From Accumulibacter phosphatis (GTDB lineage Bacteria > Pseudomonadota > Gammaproteobacteria > Burkholderiales > Rhodocyclaceae): DNA of 64,000 bases. The position numbers and the translations under genes are program-made. The stretch covers positions 2,790,001 to 2,854,000 of the forward strand of contig NC_013194.1 in assembly GCF_000024165.1 (NCBI RefSeq). The letters are read 5' to 3'. Numbering within the stretch: the stretch's first letter is position 1; each line of letters starts with the position of its first letter. The notes under the pieces are model-generated. The model was not told the origin of the DNA. It was given only the letters and a program-made list of their open reading frames with translations, and did not search any database. This document shows positions 33,944-44,000 of the stretch, in pieces.

Positions 33944-34269
33944 CCAATTCTCCCTTTGTTTGACCGAGCCGACCGGTGTCGCGGGGAGCGAACCGTCAGC
34001 GAAGTCGGACGGCGCCAAGGATACACAGAGCAGCGCCAAGATGTTCAAGTTTGCGCGCCTCCAGCAAAAAAATGCGACTCGCCGCACCCCGGACGAAGGC
34101 GACGAGGCGACTGCCCGAGCGGTACCGAGCAAGGCGGCGCGTCAGGCGGTGCGTCAGACGGCATCGCCCGCATGGACCTGTGGTCCCGGCGTGAAACATC
34201 CGGTAACAAGCGGTTACCGACCAATCTGTCCGTGCTGCGTTAAGAGGGTGTGACCTGTCGGAGAACCCC
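33944..34269. other. Intergenic region between the chemoreceptor and a small lipoprotein
   Basis: This 326-base divergent spacer should carry both promoters, but none is clear. A short imperfect direct repeat (GCGTCAGGCGG / GCGTCAGACGG) lies at about 34139–34161. No gene is supported. Confidence 0.4.
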
Positions 34270-34500
34270 ATGAAAACTCTTGTCCTTGCTCTGCTTGCCG
34301 CTGCCGGTGTGGCTGGCTGCGTCGTTGTTCCCGCTGAACCGGCGCTCGTTGTCGCCCCTCCGCGTGCCTACATCAATCCACCGCCGGTGGTGGTCGTCCC
34401 GGGAGGGCAGTACTACGGCTACGGCCGAGGCTACGGCTACGGCCGTGGTTATCGCCATGGCTACGGCTATGGGCCTCCCCGCTACCGTCCTTACTATTGA
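34270..34500 (+). CDS. Small Gly/Tyr-rich lipoprotein
   Basis: This 76-aa protein has a lipoprotein signal (LLAAAGVAGC, Cys at 17), a Pro/Val-rich linker and a C-terminal GYGRGYGYGRGYRHGYGYG repeat. Similar small YG-repeat lipoproteins are widespread in betaproteobacteria with unknown function. A CGGAG ribosome site precedes the ATG. Its stop overlaps the end of the convergent folK gene by seven bases. Confidence 0.75.
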   Translation: MKTLVLALLAAAGVAGCVVVPAEPALVVAPPRAYINPPPVVVVPGGQYYGYGRGYGYGRGYRHGYGYGPPRYRPYY

Positions 34501-35018
34501 GTCGGCACTCTTTCGATGCGTTGCATGCTCACCGCCGGTAGCCAGGCCGCGGCGCTGCCGCGACCCGGGATGTGGCAGTGCGGCGCGATCTCGAGCAAGG
34601 GCGCGATGACGAAGGCGCGCAAGTGCATGCGCGGGTGCGGCAGGCTCAGCCGTGGGCTATCGACGATGAGTTGATCGTAGAGCAGCAGGTCGAGGTCGAG
34701 GGTGCGCGGTGCCTGGTGGAACTCGCGGCGACGACCAAAGCGGCGTTCGACCGAGAACAGCGCATCGAGAAGTCGCAGCGGTGCCAGTTCGGTCGTCAGG
34801 GCGGCGACGGCATTGATGAAATCGGGCTGGCCGCGGATTCCCACCGGCGCCGTGCGGTAAAGCGAGGACAGGTACAGCAGACGGGATTCGGGTACGCCGG
34901 CGAGCGCATCGCCCGCCGCGCGCACTTGCGCCAACGGGTCGTCGAGGTTGGCCCCGAGAGCGACGAAAGCCAGGTGTGACGAACTAGCCACGTTGGACCA
35001 TCGGCGCGTACCTGGCAT
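34494..35018 (-). CDS. folK: 2-amino-4-hydroxy-6-hydroxymethyldihydropteridine pyrophosphokinase
   Basis: This 174-aa folate enzyme has FVALGANLDDP, SSLYRTAPVG, QPDFINAVA, the ERRFGRRREFHQAPRTLDLDLLLYD region (shown in parts: RTLDLDLLLY binds ATP/Mg) and LPHPRMHLRAFVIAPL. It pyrophosphorylates the pterin before dihydropteroate synthesis. The N-terminus is about 14 residues longer than typical, so an internal start is possible. It follows pcnB by about 100 bases. Confidence 0.93.
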   Translation of the reverse strand: MPGTRRWSNVASSSHLAFVALGANLDDPLAQVRAAGDALAGVPESRLLYLSSLYRTAPVGIRGQPDFINAVAALTTELAPLRLLDALFSVERRFGRRREFHQAPRTLDLDLLLYDQLIVDSPRLSLPHPRMHLRAFVIAPLLEIAPHCHIPGRGSAAAWLPAVSMQRIERVPTQ

Positions 35019-35117
35019 CTGCAGCCGCCGGACCGGTAGGCTGTCTGGCTGCCGGGCAGCGAGCGGCGCGTTGCCCGCGCCCGTTTCCCGGACCTGCGGT
35101 AACGTCCTTGCCGCGAT

Positions 35118-36464
35118 TCATTCAGGGAGGTTCGGCGCGCTGTCCGCTGGCGGGCGCCGACGCCGCCGGCGCTTTCTGGCTTCGCCAGGCGGCGGCAGCA
35201 GCATGGCGGCACGCCCCTCGTCACTGGCGTGCAGGAAATCCGTCCACCACGCACCGACCGCCTGATCGACTTCACCGGACTCGGCGCGCAGCAGCAGGAA
35301 GTCGTAGCCGGCCTTGAAACGTGGCTGCTGGAGAACGCCGTAGGGCCGTTTGCCGGAACGTTGCTCGAAGCGCGGCTGCAGTGCCCAGATATCCTTGATG
35401 TCACCGACAATCCGACGGGTGATCGCGAGCTTCTCGGCCTGCACGTCAAGGACTTCGTCCATTGCCTGGAAGAGGGCAGGGATGACCGGCTCGCCGCGAC
35501 GCTTCAGCAGTTCCCACTTGACGAGCACCTCGTTCCACAGCAGGGTGGCAAAGAGGAAGCCGGGGGAAATCGGCTTGCCGGCGCCGACGCGCGCATCGGT
35601 GGACTCGAGAGCCAGCATGACGAAGCGTTCGCCGAGCGGCTGGTCGAGAATGACATCGAGCAGCGGCAGCAGGCCGTGGTGCAAACCCTCTTCGCGCAGG
35701 CGCGTGACGCAGCGTACCGCGTGCCCGGAGGTGAGCAGCTTGAGCATCTCGTCGAACAGTCGCGAAGGCGGCACGTTCTCGATCAGGTCGGTCATCTCGC
35801 GGATCGGTCGGCTGGCTTCGGGATCGATCATCAGGCCCAGCTTGGCGGCCAGACGGACGGCGCGCAACATGCGCACCGGGTCTTCACGATAACGCGTCTT
35901 GGGGTCGCCGATCATGCGCAGGGTCTTCTGCTTCAGGTCGGCGACACCATGGTGGTAATCGATGATGGTCTCGGCAGTCGGATCGTAGTACAGCGCGTTC
36001 ACCGTGAAGTCGCGCCGCGCCGCATCCTCGGCCTGGCTGCCGAAGACGTTGTCGCGCAGGACACGGCCCTGGTCGTCGGTCTGCGCCTTGTTGCCGCCCT
36101 GTTCGCCGTGGTGACCGCGGAAAGTGGTCACTTCGATGGTTTCCACGCCCATGTTGACGTGTACGATCTGGAAGCGACGACCGATGATGCGCGAGCGCCG
36201 AAAACACTGCCTGACCTGTTCCGGCGTGGCATTGGTGGCGACGTCGAAGTCCTTCGGTACCAGACCAGCCAGCAGGTCGCGCACGGCACCGCCGACGACG
36301 TAGGCCTGATAGCCGCCCTCCTGCAAGGTCTCGATCGTGCGCCGACAGCCACGACTGATCTGCTCCCGCTGCAGACCGTGCTGGGCAGCGCCGATCACCG
36401 CCGGCTGACTGGGGCTGCCGGTACCTTTTCGTCCGAGGACGCGGGATATGAACTTGCGGATCAT
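35118..36464 (-). CDS. pcnB: Poly(A) polymerase I
   Basis: This 448-aa class II nucleotidyltransferase has GGAVRDLLAG and the catalytic KDFDVATNA (DxD), then RRDFTVNALYYD and RYREDPVRMLRAVRLAAKLG. The basic C-terminal tail (EARKRRRRRRPPAD) is typical of PcnB and separates it from CCA-adding enzymes. It adds 3' poly(A) tails to RNAs for decay. It lies in the usual betaproteobacterial order next to folK and the pan genes. Confidence 0.93.
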   Translation of the reverse strand: MIRKFISRVLGRKGTGSPSQPAVIGAAQHGLQREQISRGCRRTIETLQEGGYQAYVVGGAVRDLLAGLVPKDFDVATNATPEQVRQCFRRSRIIGRRFQIVHVNMGVETIEVTTFRGHHGEQGGNKAQTDDQGRVLRDNVFGSQAEDAARRDFTVNALYYDPTAETIIDYHHGVADLKQKTLRMIGDPKTRYREDPVRMLRAVRLAAKLGLMIDPEASRPIREMTDLIENVPPSRLFDEMLKLLTSGHAVRCVTRLREEGLHHGLLPLLDVILDQPLGERFVMLALESTDARVGAGKPISPGFLFATLLWNEVLVKWELLKRRGEPVIPALFQAMDEVLDVQAEKLAITRRIVGDIKDIWALQPRFEQRSGKRPYGVLQQPRFKAGYDFLLLRAESGEVDQAVGAWWTDFLHASDEGRAAMLLPPPGEARKRRRRRRPPADSAPNLPE

Positions 36465-36552
36465 CGCTGGTGGCTCGTGGCTCGTCGTGCGCTATAGGCG
36501 CGGCATGATAGCGGATATTGCGCCGGCCGGCAGCGCTCCCTTCGCCATGCGC

Positions 36553-37218
36553 TCAAGCGAGGAGGCTGATGACCGGCCAACCGGCCGCTTCGGCGTGCGT
36601 GCGCAGGGTCGGGTCCGGGTCGACGGCGACCGGGTTGCTGACCCGGGAAAGGAGCGGCAGGTCGTTTTGTGAGTCGCTGTAGAACCAGGAACGCTCGAAG
36701 CTGCTCCACCAGAGTCCCATCGCCTCGAGCCAGGCCTCGACACGGAGGATCTTGCCTTCGCGGAAGGAAGGTATGCCGCGCGGCCGACCGGTGAATTGGC
36801 CGTTCTCCTGCGCCGGGATGGTGGCGATCAGATGCGCGATGCCGAACTCACGCACGGTCGAGGAGGTGACGAAGCTGTTGGTGGCGGTGACCACGGCGCA
36901 CAGAGCGCCGCTGTCGAGGTGCTCGCGCACGAGTGCGCGTGCCTTGTGGCTGACGATCGGCAGAATGTGCCTGGCCATGAACTCCTGATGCCAGGCGTCG
37001 AGCAGGTGGCGTGGGTAGCGCGCCAGAGGCTGCAACTGAAAATCGAGGAAGACATCGATATCGAGGGTGCCGGCCTTGTACTGCTCGTAGAATTCGAGGT
37101 TCCTCGCTTCATACAGTTCGCGATCGAGAACCCCCTTGTTGATCAGGAACTGCGCCCATTCGAAGTCGCTGTCGCCGCTGATCAGTGTGTTGTCGAGGTC
37201 GAAAAGGACAAGATCCAT
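36553..37218 (-). CDS. HAD-IB family hydrolase (SerB-like phosphatase)
   Basis: This 221-aa protein has HAD motif I DLDNTLISGDSD, motif II in VVTATN, and motif III/IV SDSQNDLPLL. Its size and cap (EFYEQYKAGTLDIDVFLDFQ) fit the HAD-IB group of phosphoserine-phosphatase-like enzymes. The substrate is unknown. It follows hda by 21 bases and is probably co-transcribed. Confidence 0.9.
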   Translation of the reverse strand: MDLVLFDLDNTLISGDSDFEWAQFLINKGVLDRELYEARNLEFYEQYKAGTLDIDVFLDFQLQPLARYPRHLLDAWHQEFMARHILPIVSHKARALVREHLDSGALCAVVTATNSFVTSSTVREFGIAHLIATIPAQENGQFTGRPRGIPSFREGKILRVEAWLEAMGLWWSSFERSWFYSDSQNDLPLLSRVSNPVAVDPDPTLRTHAEAAGWPVISLLA

Positions 37219-37239
37219 CGTTTGCTTCTTTCCGGCAGG

Positions 37240-37899
37240 TCAGAAATCCAGGGATGACTGCAGAACCTCGCGCAGCAGCGGCAGCGTGATCGGCCGCTTG
37301 TGCTCGAGCGAGTAACGGTCGATAGCGATGAGCAGGGCCGTCAGGCTGCGCATGTCGCGCGGCGCGCGCGCGAAAAGGTAGTTGAAGGCCTCGGCCGGCA
37401 GGACCAGCCCACGCGCGCGCGCCTGTTCGGCCAGCGCGGCCAGCTTCTCCGGATCGCTCAGTGGCTGTAGCCGGTAGACCAGACCGCTACCCAGTCGGGT
37501 GCGCAGGTCTTCGCGCAGGGCGAGGCGCAAGGGCGGGACGCTGGCCGCCACCAGTAGCCGGCCACCATCGGCGCGCAGGCGGTTGATCAGGTTGAAAGCG
37601 GCGACCTGTCCGCTCGCGTCGAGCGCTTCGATGTTGTCGATCGCGTGCAACGTGTCTTGCAGGTCGACAGCCGCCAAGCCGGGGTCCTGCCGAGCATCGC
37701 TGTAGCTGGCCTGGCTGGCCTGCAACAGATGCGACTTGCCGGCACCGGCCTCGCCCCAGAGGAAGAATACGGGTTCGCGATTGACTGGCGCCAGCCAGGA
37801 CGCCAGTCCGGTCAGCGCTTCCGCGTTGCTGCCGGTGACATAGTTGTCGAGGCTGGGTGGCACTTCCGGCAGCAGGTCGAGGATCAACTGGCGCATCAA
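37240..37899 (-). CDS. hda: DnaA regulatory inactivator Hda
   Basis: This 219-aa DnaA-like AAA+ protein has a clamp-binding N-terminus (RQLILDLLP), Walker A GEAGAGKSHLL, a Walker B-like LHAIDNIEAL, and sensor II-type FLFARAPRDMRSLTALL. It lacks the DnaA DNA-binding domain. Hda with the beta clamp stimulates ATP hydrolysis by DnaA and prevents re-initiation. It is divergent from purM, the usual arrangement in betaproteobacteria. Confidence 0.92.
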   Translation of the reverse strand: MMRQLILDLLPEVPPSLDNYVTGSNAEALTGLASWLAPVNREPVFFLWGEAGAGKSHLLQASQASYSDARQDPGLAAVDLQDTLHAIDNIEALDASGQVAAFNLINRLRADGGRLLVAASVPPLRLALREDLRTRLGSGLVYRLQPLSDPEKLAALAEQARARGLVLPAEAFNYLFARAPRDMRSLTALLIAIDRYSLEHKRPITLPLLREVLQSSLDF

Positions 37900-38042
37900 G
37901 AGAGGCTTCGACCTCCGGCGCTGACGCTGCGATCAGCGCGCGCAGGAGGCTTTTCGGATAAGATTCGGGATCGCAGGCGATCGGGGTGGACCATTCTACC
38001 ACTGCGCAGCATTCGCCAGCCTTGCTTGGGACGCCCTACCAG

Positions 38043-39080
38043 ATGACTCAGGAATCTCTCTCCTATCGCGATGCCGGTGTGGACATCGACGCCGGCGATC
38101 AACTCGTTGAACGCATCAAGCCGCTCGCCAGGAAAACGATGCGCGAAGGTGTCCTCGCCGGTATCGGCGGTTTTGGCGCCCTGTTCGAAGTGCCCGGCAG
38201 GTACCGTCAGCCCGTCCTCGTCTCCGGTACCGACGGCGTCGGCACGAAGCTGAAGTTGGCGTTCCAGTTGCGACAGCACGACACGATCGGTATCGATCTC
38301 GTGGCAATGAGCGTCAACGACATCCTCGTCCAGGGTGCCGAGCCGCTGTTCTTTCTTGACTATTTTGCCTGCGGCAGGCTGGACGTCGACGTCGCCACCG
38401 ATGTCGTCAAGGGCATCGCCAGAGGCTGCGAATTGGCCGGCTGCGCGCTGATCGGCGGCGAAACGGCCGAAATGCCCGGGATGTATCCCGACGGCGAGTA
38501 CGATCTGGCCGGCTTTGCCGTCGGCGTCGTCGAGAAGGCGGCAATCATCGACGGGTCGACGATCGTCCCGGGTGACGTTGTCCTCGGCCTGCCGTCGTCG
38601 GGTGCGCATTCAAACGGTTACTCGCTGGTGCGCAAGATCATCGCCCGCGCGCAGCCGGATCTGGGTCTGGCCTTCGACGGCGAGCGGACCCTCGGCGATG
38701 CGATCATGGCGCCGACGCGCATCTACGTGCAGCCGCTGCTGGCGTTGCTGCGGGCGCTACCGGTCAAGGGCATGGCGCACATCACGGGCGGCGGCCTGAC
38801 CGGCAACGTACCCCGCATCCTGCCGGCGCACGTCAGGGCGGAGATCGTCCAGGCGGCATGGCCGCGTCCCAAGCTGTTCGAGTGGCTGCAGCGCGAAGGC
38901 GGCGTTGCCGAGAGCGAAATGCACCGCGTCTTCAACTGCGGCATCGGCATGGTCGTCGTCGTTTCCCGCGAGTGCGTGCAGCAGGCGATGCAAGTCCTGC
39001 GCGACGCCGGCGAACCGGCCCTGGTGATCGGCAGCATCAAGGTCCGTCGCGAGGACGAAGCACCGACCACTGTCGTGTAA
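38043..39080 (+). CDS. purM: Phosphoribosylformylglycinamidine cyclo-ligase
   Basis: This 345-aa purine-pathway enzyme closes the imidazole ring of AIR. It starts SLSYRDAGVDIDAGD and has LVSGTDGVGTKLKLA, DLVAMSVNDILVQGAEPLFFLDY, GGETAEMPGMY and HITGGGLTGNVPRILP. The ATG at 38043 gives the standard N-terminus, so the 19 extra in-frame codons upstream are ignored. It is divergent from hda. Confidence 0.96.
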   Translation: MTQESLSYRDAGVDIDAGDQLVERIKPLARKTMREGVLAGIGGFGALFEVPGRYRQPVLVSGTDGVGTKLKLAFQLRQHDTIGIDLVAMSVNDILVQGAEPLFFLDYFACGRLDVDVATDVVKGIARGCELAGCALIGGETAEMPGMYPDGEYDLAGFAVGVVEKAAIIDGSTIVPGDVVLGLPSSGAHSNGYSLVRKIIARAQPDLGLAFDGERTLGDAIMAPTRIYVQPLLALLRALPVKGMAHITGGGLTGNVPRILPAHVRAEIVQAAWPRPKLFEWLQREGGVAESEMHRVFNCGIGMVVVVSRECVQQAMQVLRDAGEPALVIGSIKVRREDEAPTTVV

Positions 39081-39164
39081 GCTACGACGCCGCTGGCGCG
39101 TCCTCTGCCTTGTGGCTCGAGCGGGGCAACCGGCCGGCACGCGCGTAACCCGGCGGGGCGCGCG

Positions 39165-39500
39165 TCACACCTTGATGTTGATGCCGCCTTCCCCGGGCGT
39201 TTGCCGGCGACCTTTGCGAGAGCGCGTGTCGAGCAGGACCGGCCGTTTTTCGGACCGGCGCTCGGCCTGTCGGCGCTCGCCGGTCACCGGCGTACTCTGC
39301 GGCGGAGCCAGTGGTCCGGCCGGGGGTCGTGGCGGCCGGCGCGCGGGTTGATCACCGGGAAGAGCCGGTTCACCCTGCGCGGAGGCCGATAGCTCGTTGC
39401 CCAATCTGCCGGAAGCGCCGACCGGTTCGGCTTTCCTGCCGACGTCGAGATCCTTGTTCAGGTTGGTCACAGGCGGAATTGCTTCCGCGGGAATCCTCAT
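39165..39500 (-). CDS. Conserved hypothetical protein, 111 aa
   Basis: I do not recognise a characterised family. The product is Pro/Arg-rich and probably disordered; it ends with a motif ERRQAERRSEKRPVLLDTRS followed by GINIKV, a pattern I associate with small betaproteobacterial hypothetical proteins. The ATG at 39500 has AAGGGA nine bases upstream. The frame stays open to 39710 upstream without further support. Confidence 0.55.
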   Translation of the reverse strand: MRIPAEAIPPVTNLNKDLDVGRKAEPVGASGRLGNELSASAQGEPALPGDQPARRPPRPPAGPLAPPQSTPVTGERRQAERRSEKRPVLLDTRSRKGRRQTPGEGGINIKV

Positions 39501-39845
39501 CGTCCAGTTCCCTTTCAGGCGCGTGCCATGCGGTGTAACCCGTCGACTCCTCGACGACGAACCGCTCCAGATCGGCTTGAATTGCCACTCTAGCACTCCC
39601 TCATTGGAAGATAAACCATTTCTTACCAATGGCTTGCTGGTTCCCGGTGCGTGTCGGCGGGCAACCGACACGCTGATCGCGCACCTCACCCTGGCAGCCT
39701 TTTCGCTCACGCCGGCGAGCAGCCAGATGAATCAGGGTTTCCGATTCGCTCTGGCTTCGGTACACTCCGCTGCCTGCCCGGTCCCTGGGCTCACCCGTTG
39801 CAAATCGCCTTTACTTGCCCGCTGCGGCGGGGGATTCGGATCATC
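39501..39845. other. Intergenic region upstream of the RND efflux operon
   Basis: This 345-base region contains no firmly supported gene. A GTG-initiated frame (39588 leftward) is listed as rejected. A weak sigma-70-like pair TTTCCG-N17-TACACT ends near 39770 on the plus strand and could serve the efflux genes. Confidence 0.35.
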
Positions 39846-41066
39846 ATGCCGAGCAGGAAAAATCGCCTTGTGTTGTTGGCCGTCGTCGCTGCCGGCCTGA
39901 TCGGGCTTGGCTACTTCGCGTACACGAGCTTTCGCGAGCCGGGCGGCGCGCTCCTGCCGGCGGCGCCCGGTGGTGCTGGCAAGCCGGCGGCGGCCGGCGG
40001 CCCGCCCGGTGGTTTTCCGACCCCCGTCGAAACCGCCCGGGTCCTCGCCGCCGAACTCGCGGTCGAGGCGACGGCAGTCGGTTCGCTGCGCTCCAACGAG
40101 TCGGTCATCCTGCGGCCGGAGACGCCAGGCCGCATCGCCTCGATCAATTTTCGCGACGGCGTCGCCGTCGGCAAGGGCGCCCTGCTGATCGCTCTCGATG
40201 CCGCGACGCAGTCGGCCGAACTCGATCAGGCCAAGGCCAGCCTGGGCTTGGCGCAAGCCAATCATCAGCGCAATCAGGACCTCTTCGCGAGGAAGTTCAT
40301 CAGCCGCCAGGCGCTCGACAACACGCAGGCTGGACTGAAAGTGCAGGAAGCTGCCGTTGCCGTGGCGCAGGCCAGGTTCGAAAAGATGCATATCCGCGCC
40401 CCCTTCTCGGGAATCGTCGGCATACGCAATGTCAGTGTCGGCGACTATGTCAAGGAAGGACAGGAACTCGTCAATCTCGAGGACATCAGCACGCTGAAGA
40501 TCGATTTTCGCCTGCCCGAGTCCTATCTGACCCAGCTTCGCCCCGGGCAGCGGCTCGAGGTGGCCAGCGACGCTATACCGGGCCAGCTTTTTCCGGCCGT
40601 GCTCGATGCGATCAATCCGCTGGTCGAGGCGGGCGGCCGAGCCATTTCCTTGCGGGCGCACTTGCCGAATGCCGAGGGTCGGCTGCGCCCCGGCCTGTTC
40701 GTGCGGGTTCGCCTGATCTTCGAGCAGCGCAACAACGTGCTGCTGATTCCGGAGCAGGCGGTGGTGCCGGACAGCAAGGCGCCCTACGTCTATCGCCTCG
40801 TCGACGGCAAGGCGAAGCGCGCACCGATCAAGACCGGCCTGCGCCGCGACGGTCAGGTGGAAGTCATCGAGGGCCTGAGCGCTGGTGACGAGGTGGTCAT
40901 CGCCGGTCAACTGAAGCTGCGCGACGGTGCGGCGGTGCGCGCAGCGGGGCAGGGCGGTGCGCCAGGGGCGCCACCACTTCCCCCCCCTGAGGGCGCGCCG
41001 CCCGGTGCCGACAAGGCGGTGGCGACCGACGGCAAGGCAGCGACCCCGGCGGGACCGGGGAAATGA
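39846..41066 (+). CDS. RND efflux periplasmic adaptor (membrane fusion protein)
   Basis: This 406-aa protein has an N-terminal membrane anchor (LVLLAVVAAGLIGLGYFAY), an Ala/Gly/Pro linker, a biotinyl-lipoyl-like part (ILRPETPGRIASINFRDG), an alpha-hairpin with LGLAQANHQRNQDLFARKFIS, the second lipoyl half (IRAPFSGIVGIRNVSVGDYV) and a beta-barrel domain (DIDFRLPES-like, QRLEVASDAIPGQ). It bridges the inner-membrane pump to an outer-membrane channel. It overlaps the pump gene by four bases (ATGA). No TolC-type channel gene is in the window. Confidence 0.92.
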   Translation: MPSRKNRLVLLAVVAAGLIGLGYFAYTSFREPGGALLPAAPGGAGKPAAAGGPPGGFPTPVETARVLAAELAVEATAVGSLRSNESVILRPETPGRIASINFRDGVAVGKGALLIALDAATQSAELDQAKASLGLAQANHQRNQDLFARKFISRQALDNTQAGLKVQEAAVAVAQARFEKMHIRAPFSGIVGIRNVSVGDYVKEGQELVNLEDISTLKIDFRLPESYLTQLRPGQRLEVASDAIPGQLFPAVLDAINPLVEAGGRAISLRAHLPNAEGRLRPGLFVRVRLIFEQRNNVLLIPEQAVVPDSKAPYVYRLVDGKAKRAPIKTGLRRDGQVEVIEGLSAGDEVVIAGQLKLRDGAAVRAAGQGGAPGAPPLPPPEGAPPGADKAVATDGKAATPAGPGK

Positions 41067-44000
41067 AGATCTCCGATCTGTGCATCCGTCGTCCGGTCTT
41101 CGCGACGGTACTCTCGTTGTCGATCATGCTGGTCGGTCTGGTTTCCTACACCCGACTACCGGTGCGCGAGTATCCCAAGATCGATGAGCCGGTGGTGACC
41201 GTTGACACGACCTATCGCGGCGCCTCCGCGGAGATCGTCGAGTCGCAGATCAGCAAGCCGCTCGAGGACTCGCTCGCCGGCATCGAGGGGGTGGACGTGA
41301 TCACCTCGATCTCGCGCCAGGAGAACAGCCAGATTTCGGTGCGCTTCAAGCTGGAACGCAACCCCGACTCGGCGGCATCGGATGTGCGCGACCGCGTCTC
41401 GCGCGTGCGCAACAAGCTACCGACCGACATCGACGAACCGGTCATCGCCAAGGTCGAGGCCGACGCCAACCCGATCATCTGGATCGCCTTTTCCTCCGAC
41501 CAGCACTCGGCGCTCGAAGTCACCGACGTGGCCAACCGGATCGTCAAGCCACGCCTGCAGACGCTGCCTGGTGCCGCCGACGTGCGCGTCTTCGGCGAGC
41601 GGAAGTTTGCAATGCGCATCTGGCTCGATCGCGACCGGCTCGCCGCCTTCAACCTGACGGCACAGGATGTCGAGGACGCGCTGCGCCGGCAGAACGTCGA
41701 AGTGCCGGCTGGCCGAATCGAAAGTCAGAGTCGCGAGTTCTCCGTCGTCGCCCGCACCGATCTCACCGAGCCGGCGCAGTTTGCCGAGATCATCGTCAAG
41801 CAGGCGACCGACGCCAAGGGCAGCTACCCGGTGCGCATCGCCGACCTCGGCCGGGTCGAGATCGGCGCCGCTTCCGAGCGCAGCAGCGTACGCTTCAACG
41901 GGCGGCCGGCAGTCGCCCTCGGCGTCATCAAGCAGGCGACGGCGAATCCGCTCGAACTCTCGCGGGCGCTGCGTGGCGAACTACCGAAGGTGATCAGCGA
42001 ACTGCCGCAGGGAATGCGGGCCAGCATCGCCTATGACTCGTCGGTATTCATCGATCGCTCGATCGACGCCGTGTTCAAGACCATCGGTGAAGCGATGGCG
42101 CTGGTCCTGCTGATCATCTTCCTCTTTCTCCGCAACTTCCGGGCGACGCTGATCCCGTTGGTGACGATCCCGGTATCGCTGATCGGTGCGTTCACCCTGA
42201 TGCTGGTGCTCGGCTTCACGATCAACACGCTGACGCTGCTGGCCCTCGTGCTGGCCATCGGCCTCGTCGTTGATGACGCGATCGTCGTCCTCGAAAACAT
42301 TTTCCGGCACATCGAGGAGGGCATGCCACGGCGGCAAGCGGCCTTCCAGGGCGCGCAGGAGATCGGCTTCGCCGTCGTCGCGATGACCATCACGCTGGCG
42401 GCCGTGTATGCGCCGGTCGCTTTCATGACCGGGCGGACCGGCAAGCTTTTCGTCGAGTTCGCGCTGACCCTGGCTGGCGCCGTGCTGGTCTCGGGCTTCG
42501 TCGCGCTGACCCTGTCACCGATGATGTGCTCACTACTCCTCAAACACGAGACCCGCCACGGCAAGGCCTACGTGTGGGTGGAAAACGCCCTGAACCGGCT
42601 GACAAGCGGCTATCGCCGCGTTTTGACCGCGGCGCTCGCGCGCCGCTGGCTGGTCATGCTGGCCTTTGCCGTGGTGGCGGCGGCAAACGTCGTCCTCCTC
42701 GGCGCGCTGAAATCCGAACTGGCGCCGATCGAGGATCGCGGCGTCATTCTCGGCGTCTTCCTTGGTCCGGAGGGCGCGACTCTCGACTACACCGACAAGT
42801 ATGCGAGGCAACTCGAGAGCATCTACGCCAATACCAAGGATGTCGAACGCTACTTCGTCGTCGCCGGCAACCCGACCGTCAGCCAGGGTATCTCCTTCAT
42901 CGGCCTCAGCGATTGGCAGGAACGCCAGCGCAACAGTGGAGCCGTGGTCAAGGAACTGTTCCCGAAGTTCATGGGGATTCCCGGCGTTCTGGCCTTCCCG
43001 GTCCTGCCTCCCTCACTGGGGCAGAGCCCGCGTGAGCGGCCGATCAACTTCGTCATCGTCACCTCGGCGTCGTACGCTGAGCTGGACCGGATGACCAGCA
43101 AGATCCTCGAAGAAGTCGCGAAGAATTCGGGCTTCACCAACGTCGATACCGACCTCAAGCTGAACAAGCCGGAATTGTCGATCATCGTCAACCGCGACAA
43201 GTCTTCCGACACCGGCGTCCAGATCGAAACCGTCGGCCGGACGCTCGAGACCATGCTCGGTGGTCGTCAGGTGACTCGCTTCAAGCGTGAGGGCGAGCAG
43301 TACGACGTGATCGTGCAGGTAGCGAACGCCGATCGGGCAACGCCTTCCGATATCCGCGACATCTTCGTTCGCGCCCGGGACGGCAGCATGATCCCGCTGG
43401 CCAATCTGCTCACCGTTGACGAGTCGGTCAGCCCACGTGAGCTCAACCACTTCGCGCAACGGCGCGCGGTCACCATTACCGCCAACCTGGCTCCCGGCTA
43501 CGCCATGGGCGAAGCTCTCAAGTTCCTCGAGGAGGCCGCCGGACGCGTTCTGCCGCCGGGCTATGCCATCGACTACGCCGGCCAGTCGCGCGAGTTCAGG
43601 CTTTCGTCATCGTCGCTGGCGCTGACTTTCGTGCTCGCGCTGGCCTTCATCTATCTGGTGCTGGCCGCCCAGTTCGAGAGTTTCCGCGATCCCTTCATCA
43701 TCATGCTGACCGTGCCGCTGTCGATGACCGGCGCGCTGCTGGCGCTACTGCTTAGCGGCGGCACGCTCAACGTCTACAGCCAGATCGGCCTGGTGACACT
43801 GGTCGGCCTGATCACCAAGCACGGCATCCTCATCGTCGAGTTTGCCAACCAGTTGCAGGAACAGGGACGTGCGATCAAACAGGCCGTGATCGACGCTTCC
43901 GAGTTGCGTCTGCGGCCTATCCTGATGACCACCGGCGCGATGGTGCTCGGGGCGATTCCCCTGGCGTTGGCCCGTGGTGCCGGCGCCGAGAGCCGCCAGC

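Noticed and set aside
39370..39588. GTG-initiated minus-strand frame beginning MAIQADLERFVVEE
   Set aside because: A GGGAG lies eight bases upstream, so translation is possible, but the frame overlaps the better supported 111-aa gene and its C-terminal half is shadow-like.
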